Source: Acinetobacter bereziniae LMG 1003 = CIP 70.12
Lineage (GTDB): Bacteria > Pseudomonadota > Gammaproteobacteria > Pseudomonadales > Moraxellaceae
Reading direction: 5' to 3'
Assembly: GCF_000368925.1 (NCBI RefSeq)
Contig: NZ_KB849755.1
Span: forward strand, 165,584-229,583
DNA: 64,000 nucleotides
The translations under genes and the position numbers were made by a program. The notes under the pieces are model-generated. The model was not told the origin of the DNA. It ran no database searches and saw only the letters and a list, made by a program, of their open reading frames with translations. Numbering within the stretch: the stretch's first letter is position 1; each line of letters opens with the position of its first letter. Of this stretch, positions 9,086-18,163 are shown piece by piece.

Positions 9086-10168
9086 ATGACTTCATCTTAT
9101 CAACAACAACTTGATGCCAAAATTGAACGTATTCAAACGCAGTTTGCTGAATTTAATCCACCATCACTTGAAGTTTTTGCTTCACCAGAACAAAACTTTC
9201 GTATGCGTGCAGAATTCCGTATTTGGCATACAGAAGACGATATGTTCTATGCCATGTTTGAACGGGATGAAAATCAACAAAAAACAGTTGCACGTATTGA
9301 TGAATTTCCTATAGCAGATCTTAGTATCAATCAACTTATGCCAATTTTATTGGCTGAACTAAAAGCCAATCCGATCTTATCCAAACGTCTTTTTGAAGTG
9401 CACTTTCTTGCAACACTGAAAGGCGAAATGCTGGTCTCATTAATTTATCGTGCACCTTTGAGTGAAGAATGGGAAATTTTAGCAAAACAATTGGCTGAGA
9501 AACTCAATATTAAAATTATTGGACGTAGCCGCGGTCAAAAATTAGTATTGAGCGATGAGTTTGTTGTTGAAGAATTACAGGTATTTGAAAGAAAATTTCA
9601 GTATAAACAAATCGAAAGTAGTTTTACTCAACCTAATGCGCAAGTTTGCCAGAAAATGTTGCAGTGGGCTTGCCAAGCAGTGAATGGCGACAATCAAGAC
9701 TTGCTTGAACTCTATTGTGGTAATGGTAACTTCACCCTTCCATTGTCATTAAATTTTAATCGTGTTTTGGCAACTGAGTTAGCAAAGTCTTCTGTTTATG
9801 CAGCGCAATGGAATATTGAGCAAAACAAGATTGATAATATTCAAGTAGCACGACTATCTGCTGAAGAATTTACCCAAGCTTATAATGGTGAACGTGAATT
9901 CCGTCGTTTGCAAGAAGCAGAAATTGATGTGCAAAGCTATCAATTTGATACGGTTTTTGTCGATCCGCCTCGTGCAGGGATTGATGACGATACGCTAAAA
10001 TTATTGCAAGGTTTCGAGACGATTCTTTATATCTCATGTAATCCAGATACACTTTACAGCAATCTGGAAACCCTCACAAAGACTCATAAAATTGTTAAAT
10101 TTGCAATGTTTGATCAATTCCCCTACACCCATCATGTTGAATCTGGGGTTTTGCTTAAAAAGATTTAA
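9086..10168 (+). CDS. trmA: tRNA (uracil-5-)-methyltransferase TrmA
   Basis: SAM-dependent enzyme that makes 5-methyluridine at position 54 of the T-loop in tRNA. From the ATG at 9086 the protein has 360 residues (E. coli 366); a longer frame from 9041 would add 15 residues not typical of the family. Visible motifs are the SAM-binding LLELYCGNGNFTLPL, the DPPRAG loop, the nucleophilic cysteine in YISCNPDTL (about residue 318), and the C-terminal HHVESGVLL with the general-base glutamate. Intact, followed by its own terminator. Confidence 0.95.
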   Translation: MTSSYQQQLDAKIERIQTQFAEFNPPSLEVFASPEQNFRMRAEFRIWHTEDDMFYAMFERDENQQKTVARIDEFPIADLSINQLMPILLAELKANPILSKRLFEVHFLATLKGEMLVSLIYRAPLSEEWEILAKQLAEKLNIKIIGRSRGQKLVLSDEFVVEELQVFERKFQYKQIESSFTQPNAQVCQKMLQWACQAVNGDNQDLLELYCGNGNFTLPLSLNFNRVLATELAKSSVYAAQWNIEQNKIDNIQVARLSAEEFTQAYNGEREFRRLQEAEIDVQSYQFDTVFVDPPRAGIDDDTLKLLQGFETILYISCNPDTLYSNLETLTKTHKIVKFAMFDQFPYTHHVESGVLLKKI

Positions 10169-10189
10169 ACAATTTATTACAACCATGAC

Positions 10190-10218
10190 ATGCCATGACA
10201 GATTTCATGGCATTTTTA
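10190..10218 (+). terminator. Rho-independent terminator of trmA
   Basis: Arms ATGCCATGA (10190-10198) and TCATGGCAT (10205-10213) with a 6-nt loop, then TTTTATTT. It lies 21 bp after the trmA stop. Confidence 0.75.
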
Positions 10219-10411
10219 TTTCTTAATAATATTTACTTATATCAACAACATATCGTATTTTCTTATATTTAAAGTCAAAAAAGCAACTTAGAAAATTTTC
10301 AATGGTTGGCAAATTTAGTCTATAACTCGACCATTTACCTTAGCAGCCATCTTGAATTTTATAAAAAAACGTCTATATTTCGAACTATGTTAGGTTGCGT
10401 ATGAAGGCTCT

Positions 10412-10642
10412 ATGAGTTTTTGGCAAAAGCTGTTTATGGCTAAAGATACTGTGCAAAATGAACATAAAAATCAGATTGCATGTGTTGAAAATGATTGCTC
10501 TTGTAAATCCAATGATCAACTCTTATCCGCGTTGATGAACACTACAGATCAAGATGTGATTACTGGAATTAAGAAAGTACTGATCTCAAGAGGTTTCAGT
10601 AAAAAAGAGTTAAACCAATTACAGCATCCACCTATTCAATAG
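10412..10642 (+). CDS. Small hypothetical protein, cysteine-containing
   Basis: 76 aa. After a short N-terminal segment (MSFWQKLFMAKD) there is a cluster of three cysteines (CVENDCSC, about residues 24-31), then a predicted helical C-terminal half (DVITGIKKVLISRGFSKKELNQL) resembling a small helical domain. No signal peptide. It is flanked by its own upstream region and a strong terminator, which supports a real monocistronic gene. Family not recognised. Confidence 0.6.
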   Translation: MSFWQKLFMAKDTVQNEHKNQIACVENDCSCKSNDQLLSALMNTTDQDVITGIKKVLISRGFSKKELNQLQHPPIQ

Positions 10643-10657
10643 TCATGGATGACCGAT

Positions 10658-10688
10658 AAAAAGCATTCAGTTTACTGGATGCTTTTTT
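10658..10688 (+). terminator. Rho-independent terminator
   Basis: Arms of 12 bp, AAAAGCATTCAG and CTGGATGCTTTT (one G-T pair), around the loop TTTA, with a run of six T. It follows the 76-aa gene by 16 bp. Confidence 0.85.
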
Positions 10689-10769
10689 AATTCAAATACA
10701 ACAAATTTTGCTGTTTTAACTGAGCTTCTATACAATTATTTGTAATAATATAAATGTGAAGAATTCATC

Positions 10770-11831
10770 TTGAAAATAAAAAATCTCTTATTATTATTAT
10801 CATTGAGTTGCACAATCGCCTACGCTGAGATCAGTGACAATGATATTGAAACCATTGAAAATTTAAGTGATCAGGTTTTGGGAAATAAAAAACTAGCCAA
10901 ACTAGAACCTCAGATCAAAGCTCAAATCAAAAAATCACAGCCCACTGTGCAACAATTATTCAAAGCTGAAGAGATTGATTATAACGATTCAGTTTATTTA
11001 CACAATTATGCGATCATTACTTCTGGCTATGCTGAATATTTACTTGATCAACATTGCACAGAGCAGTCTCATCCTATTCAAGAACTCACAGAACAAGCCT
11101 ATCTTGCATTAAAGAAACGTGACCCGAAAGATACCATTGCATTGAATAATTTTGGACTTTTCTATGCACAAATGTCTGTTTATTACCGAAAAAATAGTGA
11201 TCCAACTCCTCGTTTAACTTATTTACTTAAAGCGGAGCAATTGTTTGAAACCTTGATTCAAATTGAACCTGACGATGAAGAATATCAAAGGAACTATTAT
11301 GCTGTATTAAGTGATAAATTAATGTTGCTATACAAGTATCATCGAGATATAGAAGAACAGAAACGTTTAATGGACATCCTCAAAAAGCCTTTATTTGAGT
11401 ATCTATCCAATCCTGAACAAGCCTTTGACTCTGGAAACTTTATCATTCTTGCGCAGCAATACTACCAAGGCTTGAATAGAGAGAACCCCAAAGCAGCTGA
11501 AAAATGGTTAAGGGATAATCAACAAAAAATTGAAACAGTGGTCAATAAAAATCGTAAGCATACTCAGCGTGAAAATGAATTTTTAGCTGAATTTTATGCC
11601 TTATTGAATCAACCCGCAAAAGCACTCTCGTATTTAAAGCAATTAGAATTTTCAGATGAGAACAGCACTGAACCTTCTTCTTTTGAAGATGAGCCCAATC
11701 TAGCAAATTTAAGATTGAACCCTGAATATCAAAAATGGTTTAAAAAATATACTCAAGATTATCAAGAATACCGGAAAGCAATACCTGAAGTTTGTAAAAT
11801 AACTCAGTTAGAAATATTGGGATCGCATTAA
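10770..11831 (+). CDS. Exported TPR-like helical protein of unknown function
   Basis: 353 aa from a TTG start at 10770, chosen because it gives a complete signal peptide (Lys, Ile, Lys, then a leucine-rich core ending SCTIAYA, cleavage near residue 19). The mature protein is highly charged and mostly helical. Segments such as TIALNNFGLFYAQMSVYYRK and LTYLLKAEQLFETLIQIEPDDEEYQRNYY resemble tetratricopeptide repeats, so it may be a periplasmic scaffold or assembly factor. No enzyme motif. No obvious partner gene; a convergent YnfA gene follows 41 bp later. Confidence 0.65.
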   Translation: MKIKNLLLLLSLSCTIAYAEISDNDIETIENLSDQVLGNKKLAKLEPQIKAQIKKSQPTVQQLFKAEEIDYNDSVYLHNYAIITSGYAEYLLDQHCTEQSHPIQELTEQAYLALKKRDPKDTIALNNFGLFYAQMSVYYRKNSDPTPRLTYLLKAEQLFETLIQIEPDDEEYQRNYYAVLSDKLMLLYKYHRDIEEQKRLMDILKKPLFEYLSNPEQAFDSGNFIILAQQYYQGLNRENPKAAEKWLRDNQQKIETVVNKNRKHTQRENEFLAEFYALLNQPAKALSYLKQLEFSDENSTEPSSFEDEPNLANLRLNPEYQKWFKKYTQDYQEYRKAIPEVCKITQLEILGSH

Positions 11832-11872
11832 CCTAAAATCTAAATCTTAAATTCAAACTATTCGGGACGTCT

Positions 11873-12226
11873 TTAGCGAATCAACCCTTGTGGCTGTAAA
11901 ATAATCACCAAAGCTCCGATGATGACGATACATCCTCCAAGTAAATCCCAACGGCTGAGACTAACTTGATCAACAAATCTCAGCCACATTAAGGCCGAAA
12001 AAATATAGATTCCGCCATATGCTGCATAAATCCGCCCAGATGCTGCTGGGTGTAAAGTTAAAAGCCAAACAAATACGGCTAAGCTTAAGGCAGTAGGTAT
12101 CCATAACCAATGGCTTTTGTTTTGATTTAAAATGAGATAAGGAAAATAACAACCTAGAATTTCAGTAACTGCCGTGACTAAAAATAATAAAATCGTGGTG
12201 AACAGTTTATTAAATGCAATATCCAT
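11873..12226 (-). CDS. YnfA family (UPF0060) small membrane protein
   Basis: 117 aa with four hydrophobic segments. The sequences VTAVTEILGCYFPYL and the run of AASGRIYAAYGGIYI are characteristic of the YnfA/UPF0060 family (E. coli YnfA 108 aa), which is related in fold to the small multidrug resistance transporters of the DMT superfamily. Location: inner membrane. Substrate not known from sequence. Convergent with the TPR-like gene and divergent from the esterase gene. Confidence 0.85.
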   Translation of the reverse strand: MDIAFNKLFTTILLFLVTAVTEILGCYFPYLILNQNKSHWLWIPTALSLAVFVWLLTLHPAASGRIYAAYGGIYIFSALMWLRFVDQVSLSRWDLLGGCIVIIGALVIILQPQGLIR

Positions 12227-12443
12227 TTCTACTCAAGCGTAATTGATATTGTAAAAGTATAGGTGATTTTCATAGAATATCAGCAATAAATTTAATTTCC
12301 TTGATGACTGATTCAATTTTTAGTATTCAACTATTGCCTATGTTGAACTAAAAAAAGAAAATCCTACATTAAAGCATCCATCGATTATTTTATACGCAAA
12401 CAAATACGATAAAATAATAATCTCTAAAATCTTGGCGTCTTAA

Positions 12444-13370
12444 ATGAACATCCACTATACCTTATGTGGTTTCTTACTGATCTTGTTTTTCAGCCAACAA
12501 ACAAAAGCAGCAACATTTACGCTTCCGCTTTGGACAAACACATCCATCACAACACAAAATCCAAATACAGTTATTAAACATGGTGCAGTCAGCCACATTA
12601 ACTCCCCCTATCTCAACGTATATACACCAAAATATAATAACCATGTTGCAGTTATGACGATCAGCGGTGGTGGATATGCCCGAGAAGAACTTGCCAAAGA
12701 AAGTACACCTACATCAGAGTTTCTACAACAACACGGTTTTACTGTTTTTGAATTGGTTTATCGATTGCCCAATCAGGATGCTAATGATACTCTTGCGCCC
12801 TTTCAAGATGGACAAAGAGCCATACGCATCATTCGGGCTCAAGCAGAACGATTTAATATTGATCCAGAAAAAATTGGTGTATTGGGATTTTCTGCTGGCG
12901 GACATTTAGCAGGTATGCTTGCTACCCAATGGTCACATCAATTTTCAACACTTCATGATTCAATCGATCAAGTCTCAGCTCAACCAAACTTTGTCGCTTT
13001 ACTTTATCCTGTGATTAGTATGCAAGCCCCCTTAGATCATACGCATGCTTATAAAAGTTTAATGGGGAAAAATCATGATTCAGTGAAACAAGCATTTTTT
13101 TCAGTCAATTTACAGGTGAATCAACATACTCCTCCAATATTTTTAGCACATGCGCTTGATGATCGCATTGCACCTGTTCAACATAGTTTAGATATGCAAA
13201 TCGCTTTAGATAAAAACAAAATCCCTTATGAATTACATTTATTTAAAAATGGTGGACATGGCTGGGGTTTAGGAAAGGCAAATACAGAAACAACGCAATG
13301 GCCAACATTATTCTTAACATGGCTGCAAAATATGAAGATTGTAGAAACAGATTATTCAAATAAAAAATAA
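12444..13370 (+). CDS. Exported alpha/beta-hydrolase, acetylesterase/lipase-like
   Basis: 308 aa with an N-terminal signal peptide (hydrophobic core FLLILFF, cleavage near TKAA). The oxyanion-hole stretch ISGGGYARE, the nucleophile elbow GFSAGGH, the late aspartate in DDRIAP and the histidine in NGGHGWG make a full catalytic triad. The layout matches the Aes/BD-FAE group of carboxylesterases, which includes exported xylan or sugar acetylesterases. The substrate is unknown; periplasmic or secreted location is inferred from the signal. It forms a single-gene unit ending in a bidirectional terminator. Confidence 0.8.
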   Translation: MNIHYTLCGFLLILFFSQQTKAATFTLPLWTNTSITTQNPNTVIKHGAVSHINSPYLNVYTPKYNNHVAVMTISGGGYAREELAKESTPTSEFLQQHGFTVFELVYRLPNQDANDTLAPFQDGQRAIRIIRAQAERFNIDPEKIGVLGFSAGGHLAGMLATQWSHQFSTLHDSIDQVSAQPNFVALLYPVISMQAPLDHTHAYKSLMGKNHDSVKQAFFSVNLQVNQHTPPIFLAHALDDRIAPVQHSLDMQIALDKNKIPYELHLFKNGGHGWGLGKANTETTQWPTLFLTWLQNMKIVETDYSNKK

Positions 13371-13394
13371 CCCGCAATCAATGCGGGTTATTTT
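13364..13394. terminator. Bidirectional terminator between the esterase gene and clpA
   Basis: Perfect 13-bp arms AAAATAACCCGCA (13364-13376) and TGCGGGTTATTTT (13382-13394), 5-nt loop. A/T tracts on both sides serve the rightward esterase gene and the leftward clpA gene. Confidence 0.9.
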
Positions 13395-13425
13395 CTAAAT
13401 CACTAAGGCTAAGCATCGTCCATCA

Positions 13426-15702
13426 TTATGCTGGTTCAGCAGTTTGGTCCTCAAAAACCTCAAGTGTTAAGCCAACAGCTTTGCCATTCTCTTTTTTCAC
13501 AGACACTGCAACATTACCGCCATGATCTGCTAGCTCACCGAAGAGGATCATTTCAGCAAGCGGTTTCTTCAGATGCTCTTGGATTAAACGTTGCATTGGA
13601 CGTGCGCCCATCAAGCGATCATAACCATTTTCAGCCATCCAATCACGTGCAGACTGATCAACTTCAAGTACAACTTTCTTGTCATCAAGCTGTGCTTGAA
13701 GCTCAGTTAAGAACTTATCTACCACAGATTCAATCACGGTTGTAGGTAAAGCTTTAAACTGAATCACGCCATCTAAACGATTACGGAATTCTGGAGCAAA
13801 TGCACGCTTCATTGCTTCCTGATTGTCATTACTGTTGTCTTGCTCTGTAAATCCAATACTGGTACGAGAAATACTTTCAGCTCCAATATTGGTGGTAAGC
13901 ACAATAATCACATTGCGGAAATCAGACTTACGCCCATTATTATCAGTTAACGCCCCATGATCCATGACTTGTAATAACAAATTGAATACATCTGGATGCG
14001 CTTTTTCAATTTCATCCAATAACAATACGCAATGCGGATTTTTATGGATGGCATCCGTCAGCAAACCACCTTGATCATAACCCACATAACCAGGAGGCGC
14101 ACCGATCAATCGAGATACCGCATGACGTTCCATATATTCAGACATGTCGAAACGCACAAGTTCAACACCCAGTAATTTTGCCAATTGTTTGGTGACTTCG
14201 GTTTTACCCACACCTGTAGGACCAGCAAACACAAAACTACCGACTGGTTTATCTGGTGCTTTTAAACCAGCACGTGACAATTTAATCGCAGATGCTAATG
14301 CACTAATCGCTTCATCTTGACCAAATACAACACGCTTAAGATCACGCTCCAAATATTCCAATACAGATTTATCATCTTTAGAAACAGTTTTAGGCGGGAT
14401 ACGTGCAATCTTAGAAATAATATCTTCGATATTTTCAACCGTGATCAATGTATCATCTTGTTCTGCTTTCAAACGGCGTTGCGCACCTGCTTCATCAATC
14501 ACATCAATTGCTTTGTCAGGTAAGAAACGATCATTGATAAATTTAGCAGAAAGCTCAACCGCTGACACTAAAGCTGAATCTTCATATTTGACATGATGAA
14601 AATCTTCAAATTTGCTTTTCAACCCACGTAAAATATCGATTGTCTCTGAGATAGATGGCTCATTTACATCAATTTTTTGGAAACGACGTGATAAAGCATG
14701 ATCTTTTTCAAAAACTTGACGATATTCTTGGAAAGTCGTTGAACCAATGCAACGTAAAGTCCCATTTGCCAATGCAGGTTTGATCAAATTGGATGCATCC
14801 ATCGTGCTGCCCATACTTGAGCCAGCGCCAATAATCATATGTATTTCGTCAATAAACAAAATCGCATCTGGTTTCTTTTTCAAAGCGTTCAGTAGTTGTT
14901 TTAAACGTTTCTCAAAGTCACCACGATATTTAGTACCTGCAACTAAAGCCCCTATGTCTAGACTAAACACTTCAGCATTGGCAAGTGGTTTAGGCGCTTT
15001 ACCATTCACGATTAACCAAGCAAGACCTTCAGCAATTGAAGTTTTACCCACACCAGGGTCACCCACCAATAAAGGGTTATTTTTTCGACGACGGCAGAGA
15101 ATTTGAGCAGCGCGCTCAATTTCTTTCTCACGACCAATCAAAGGATCAGTTTTGCCTTTTTGCGCTTCAATATTCAAATTTAAGGTATATAGCTCAAGTG
15201 GACCTGCATTTGCTGAAGCGCTTGATTCACCTTCAAGATCATCAGATTCTTCTTCAACCTGAATCTCTTCTTTACGCGCACCATGCGATAAATATTGAGT
15301 CAGCGTTAAACGATTGATTTGATGACGTTTGAGCAAATACACAGCAAAAGAGTCACGTTCAGAGTACATTGCAACCAAAACATCCGCACCTTCTACAGTA
15401 CGATCACCACCACTCGATTGAACATGGAAAATTGCACGTTGCAATATACGATCAAAACTTTCAGTTGGATGAGGGGCTTGGTCGTTGTTTTCTCCGAGTT
15501 TAGGCGTATGTTGCTCAACATACTCCTCTAATTCTTTACGCAAACTGATAATTTCAGCACCACATGCTTTTAAAGCATTTACCGCTGAGTCGTTATCGAG
15601 TAAAGCTAATAATAAATGTTCAACCGTAAGAAACTCATGTCTCTTTTGACGAGCCATGCTAACAGCCAAACGGAGTGAAACTTCTAATTGACGACTGAGC
15701 AT
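13426..15702 (-). CDS. clpA: ATP-dependent Clp protease ATP-binding subunit ClpA
   Basis: Unfoldase of the ClpAP protease. 758 aa, the same length as E. coli ClpA. Domain order: Clp N domain (residues 1-145), first AAA+ module (Walker A GDPGVGKT, 214-221), second AAA+ module (GPTGVGKT, 494-501) and the D2-small domain. The SIGF tetrad in TSIGFTEQDN fits the IGF/L loop that docks on ClpP; clpP itself is not in this window. Start ATG has a G-rich ribosome binding site. clpS lies 9 bp upstream in the same direction, so the two form an operon. Confidence 0.97.
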   Translation of the reverse strand: MLSRQLEVSLRLAVSMARQKRHEFLTVEHLLLALLDNDSAVNALKACGAEIISLRKELEEYVEQHTPKLGENNDQAPHPTESFDRILQRAIFHVQSSGGDRTVEGADVLVAMYSERDSFAVYLLKRHQINRLTLTQYLSHGARKEEIQVEEESDDLEGESSASANAGPLELYTLNLNIEAQKGKTDPLIGREKEIERAAQILCRRRKNNPLLVGDPGVGKTSIAEGLAWLIVNGKAPKPLANAEVFSLDIGALVAGTKYRGDFEKRLKQLLNALKKKPDAILFIDEIHMIIGAGSSMGSTMDASNLIKPALANGTLRCIGSTTFQEYRQVFEKDHALSRRFQKIDVNEPSISETIDILRGLKSKFEDFHHVKYEDSALVSAVELSAKFINDRFLPDKAIDVIDEAGAQRRLKAEQDDTLITVENIEDIISKIARIPPKTVSKDDKSVLEYLERDLKRVVFGQDEAISALASAIKLSRAGLKAPDKPVGSFVFAGPTGVGKTEVTKQLAKLLGVELVRFDMSEYMERHAVSRLIGAPPGYVGYDQGGLLTDAIHKNPHCVLLLDEIEKAHPDVFNLLLQVMDHGALTDNNGRKSDFRNVIIVLTTNIGAESISRTSIGFTEQDNSNDNQEAMKRAFAPEFRNRLDGVIQFKALPTTVIESVVDKFLTELQAQLDDKKVVLEVDQSARDWMAENGYDRLMGARPMQRLIQEHLKKPLAEMILFGELADHGGNVAVSVKKENGKAVGLTLEVFEDQTAEPA

Positions 15703-15711
15703 GAAACCCCC

Positions 15712-16128
15712 TTATTCTTTTGGCTCAATCTGACAAAGTAATGGATGACCTTGAGATCGAGCGTAGTTATTTACTTGGTTGGCTTTTGTTTCCGCAATAT
15801 CTCTCGGATATACGCCAGCTTCACCTTTGCCTTCATAATGTACTGTTAACATTACTTGAGTGGCTTGGTCAAGATTCAAAGCAAAGTATTGTTGTAAAAT
15901 TTCAATAACAAAGTCCATTGGCGTATAGTCATCGTTTAGTAAAATGACTGAATACATCGGTGGTCTTTTTACTTCAGGGGGAGCTGTTTGGACAGCAACA
16001 TCCCCCTGTTCGTGATGAGGATCTTCAGATTGGCTTGCACGAATATTCAAATGCCAATCTACATATCCTGAATCACGGAACGATGATTTCACTTCATTTA
16101 AACTCATTTGACGCTTATTAGTTCGCAT
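15712..16128 (-). CDS. clpS: ATP-dependent Clp protease adaptor ClpS
   Basis: N-end rule adaptor that hands substrates with bulky N-terminal residues to ClpA. 138 aa from the ATG at 16128 (GGAA just upstream); a TTG at 16137 would add three residues. The ClpS core is complete: PPMYSVILLNDDYTPMDFVIEIL, the histidine of MLTVHYEGKG, and the C-terminal HPLLCQIEP. The part before the core is about 55 residues, longer than in E. coli ClpS (106 aa in total), and contains acidic and Gln-rich sequence. Co-oriented with clpA, 9 bp apart. Confidence 0.96.
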   Translation of the reverse strand: MRTNKRQMSLNEVKSSFRDSGYVDWHLNIRASQSEDPHHEQGDVAVQTAPPEVKRPPMYSVILLNDDYTPMDFVIEILQQYFALNLDQATQVMLTVHYEGKGEAGVYPRDIAETKANQVNNYARSQGHPLLCQIEPKE

Positions 16129-16149
16129 ATTTTCCAAAATACTTATGAT

Positions 16150-16893
16150 TTATTGAGAATTAGCTTCTGCTTGAGGTACCTCAGCAGCAAATGCGGCTGC
16201 ACTGTCCACAGCCTTTCCGCGTGACCAACTGAATCGCTTAATGACTGGCGTAGCACCATTTAAACGCACTTCGATAAATTGTGGGTTGAAACCTTTCGGC
16301 ATCGTCCAGCGACCTGTTAAACGCTCATAATCCGTAAAATTGTAGTTCGCATCACTCATTGGCACAGTCAACACTTCTGTACCACTAATTAAGCGAATTT
16401 CCACTGTACCTGTTGCACGTCTTGGACTCACTTGAATCAGATCAAGTTGATATTCATAAGCATTTTCAGGCAAAGGTTTAACCGCGAGATTTTGAATCGT
16501 TAAACTTAAACCACCGCGTTGTTTTAACACTTCACGGTAAATTGCACTCATCACATCGACTTGTGATTTTTCTGCATTGGCTTTATTCAATGCTTCTAAT
16601 AAATCATTGGCATTAGAAACAGCCACATCACGTTCTTGTACAGTTGCATTTAAGTTTTTATTTAACGTAGCCAGTGTCGTTTTTTGTTGTTTAACCACTT
16701 CTACCAATTGTTCTGCGTCTGCATCAAAACCAACAACCGTCAGTCCTTGGCGGTGTCCAACTGTATAGCCTAAAAGTACACTACCCGCACATAATACGAC
16801 ACCCCCGATCACCAACGGCATATTGCCTTTTAGAAAAGGTTTTTTTGGTGTTTGAGCTGGTTGTGACGCGGTATTTGTTTCTGTGTTCTGCAT
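16150..16893 (-). CDS. Single-pass membrane protein with coiled coil, unknown function
   Basis: 247 aa from the ATG at 16893. A longer frame from 16941 is rejected because it would run through the argC terminator. After a 25-residue Thr/Gln/Pro-rich cytoplasmic tail there is one membrane segment (MPLVIGGVVLCAGSVLLGYTVG), then a coiled coil (about residues 60-115), then a beta-rich periplasmic domain with SLTIQNLAVKPL and GRWTMPKGFNPQFIEVRL. This layout resembles the uncharacterised DUF6776-type proteins of gammaproteobacteria, a tentative match. It lies 22 bp upstream of clpS and may share its transcript. Confidence 0.65.
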   Translation of the reverse strand: MQNTETNTASQPAQTPKKPFLKGNMPLVIGGVVLCAGSVLLGYTVGHRQGLTVVGFDADAEQLVEVVKQQKTTLATLNKNLNATVQERDVAVSNANDLLEALNKANAEKSQVDVMSAIYREVLKQRGGLSLTIQNLAVKPLPENAYEYQLDLIQVSPRRATGTVEIRLISGTEVLTVPMSDANYNFTDYERLTGRWTMPKGFNPQFIEVRLNGATPVIKRFSWSRGKAVDSAAAFAAEVPQAEANSQ

Positions 16894-16917
16894 CGTCATC
16901 TCTAAAGTATTGATCGC

Positions 16918-16955
16918 ATCAAAACACACATTTAACCGCAAAGTTAAATGTGTGT
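16918..16955 (-). terminator. Rho-independent terminator of argC
   Basis: Perfect 13-bp arms ACACACATTTAAC (16924-16936) and GTTAAATGTGTGT (16943-16955) with a 6-nt loop, followed on the minus strand by TTTTGATG. It lies 19 bp past the argC stop. Confidence 0.8.
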
Positions 16956-16973
16956 GAAGTTATAAAGCGTTTT

Positions 16974-18023
16974 TTATGGTAATAATCCGATACCTTGTAA
17001 ACCAGCATCTTCAGCAAAACCAAACATTAAGTTCATATTCTGTACTGCCTGACCTGCAGCCCCTTTAACTAAATTATCTTGCACCGATAATACAATCAAC
17101 TTTTTCGGTTGAGGTTTGTACAACGCAATTCTTAATTGGTTTGCACCACGTACTGAACGTGTTTCTGGTGAACTGTTGGCTGGCATTACATCGACAAAGG
17201 CTTCATCAGCATAAAACTGCTCATAAAGTGTTTGTAAATCAGCCTGCTCACCTTCATCAGTCAGATCAATATAAATTGTACTGAGCATACCACGAATCAT
17301 CGGCACCAGATGAGGTACAAAGAGGATGTGATCAAATACACCTTGTTGACCTGAAATATTTTCAAGTGCTTCGACAATCTCCGGATGATGTCGATGCCCT
17401 GCAACCCCATAAGCCTTGAAGTTATCGGCATTTTCAGAATAGATCATGCCTAGACTGGCTTTACGTCCCGCACCAGAAACACCTGATTTTGCATCAATAA
17501 TAATACTTTCAGGTTTAACCAATGTTGCAGCTTGTTTGAACAAAGGCGCTAAACCCAGTTGTACAGTTGTAGGATAACAACCCGGATTCCCAACCACTTT
17601 GGCTTGTTTAATTTGTTCACGATTAAGCTCAGACAAACCGTATACTGAATCTTTTAAAATGTCGGGGCAAGCATGCTGCATACCGTACCATTTTTCAAAT
17701 TGAGCTAAATTCTGCAAACGAAAATCAGCTGCTAAATCAATAACTTTGGTGTTTGATGCTAATAGCTCTTTGGCATGTTGCATTGCAACACCATGCGGCG
17801 TCGCGAAAAATACTACATCACATTTTTTTAGTTCATCAATTTTTAAATCTGAATAGTGAAGTGTCGTATGTCCACGTAAACTAGGAAACATATCATCTAC
17901 TCGACGACCATCTTCAGTACGCGATGTCAGTACATTCACTTGAACATTTGGATGTCGCAGTAAAAGACGCAACAATTCAACGCCTGTATAACCCGTTCCA
18001 CCGACAATACCCACTGAAATCAC
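16974..18023 (-). CDS. argC: N-acetyl-gamma-glutamyl-phosphate reductase
   Basis: Third step of arginine biosynthesis: NADPH-dependent reduction of N-acetylglutamyl phosphate to the semialdehyde. 349 aa. The N-terminal nucleotide-binding GIVGGTGYTGVELLRLL (residues 5-21), the catalytic cysteine in GNPGCYPT (Cys149) and the C-terminal DNLVKGAAGQAVQNMN are typical of the long ArgC form. Start codon is GTG with GAGG 8 bp upstream. Stand-alone gene with its own terminator; the other arg genes are not in this window. Confidence 0.97.
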   Translation of the reverse strand: MISVGIVGGTGYTGVELLRLLLRHPNVQVNVLTSRTEDGRRVDDMFPSLRGHTTLHYSDLKIDELKKCDVVFFATPHGVAMQHAKELLASNTKVIDLAADFRLQNLAQFEKWYGMQHACPDILKDSVYGLSELNREQIKQAKVVGNPGCYPTTVQLGLAPLFKQAATLVKPESIIIDAKSGVSGAGRKASLGMIYSENADNFKAYGVAGHRHHPEIVEALENISGQQGVFDHILFVPHLVPMIRGMLSTIYIDLTDEGEQADLQTLYEQFYADEAFVDVMPANSSPETRSVRGANQLRIALYKPQPKKLIVLSVQDNLVKGAAGQAVQNMNLMFGFAEDAGLQGIGLLP

Positions 18024-18163
18024 GTTTTTTACCTCGATTTAAAAGTATCCATTCTGTTGGACAGTAGTATGACAGGAAGTTTATGCTTTCTAAACTGTTT
18101 TACTTGGTTTTTATCATTTTTAATATCATTGCAAATCTTAATTTCTAACTATCCGTGCATTCA

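Noticed and set aside
16894..16941. 16-residue N-terminal extension of the membrane protein upstream of clpS
   Set aside because: The coding frame would run into the argC terminator hairpin; the ATG at 16893 has a plausible ribosome binding site.
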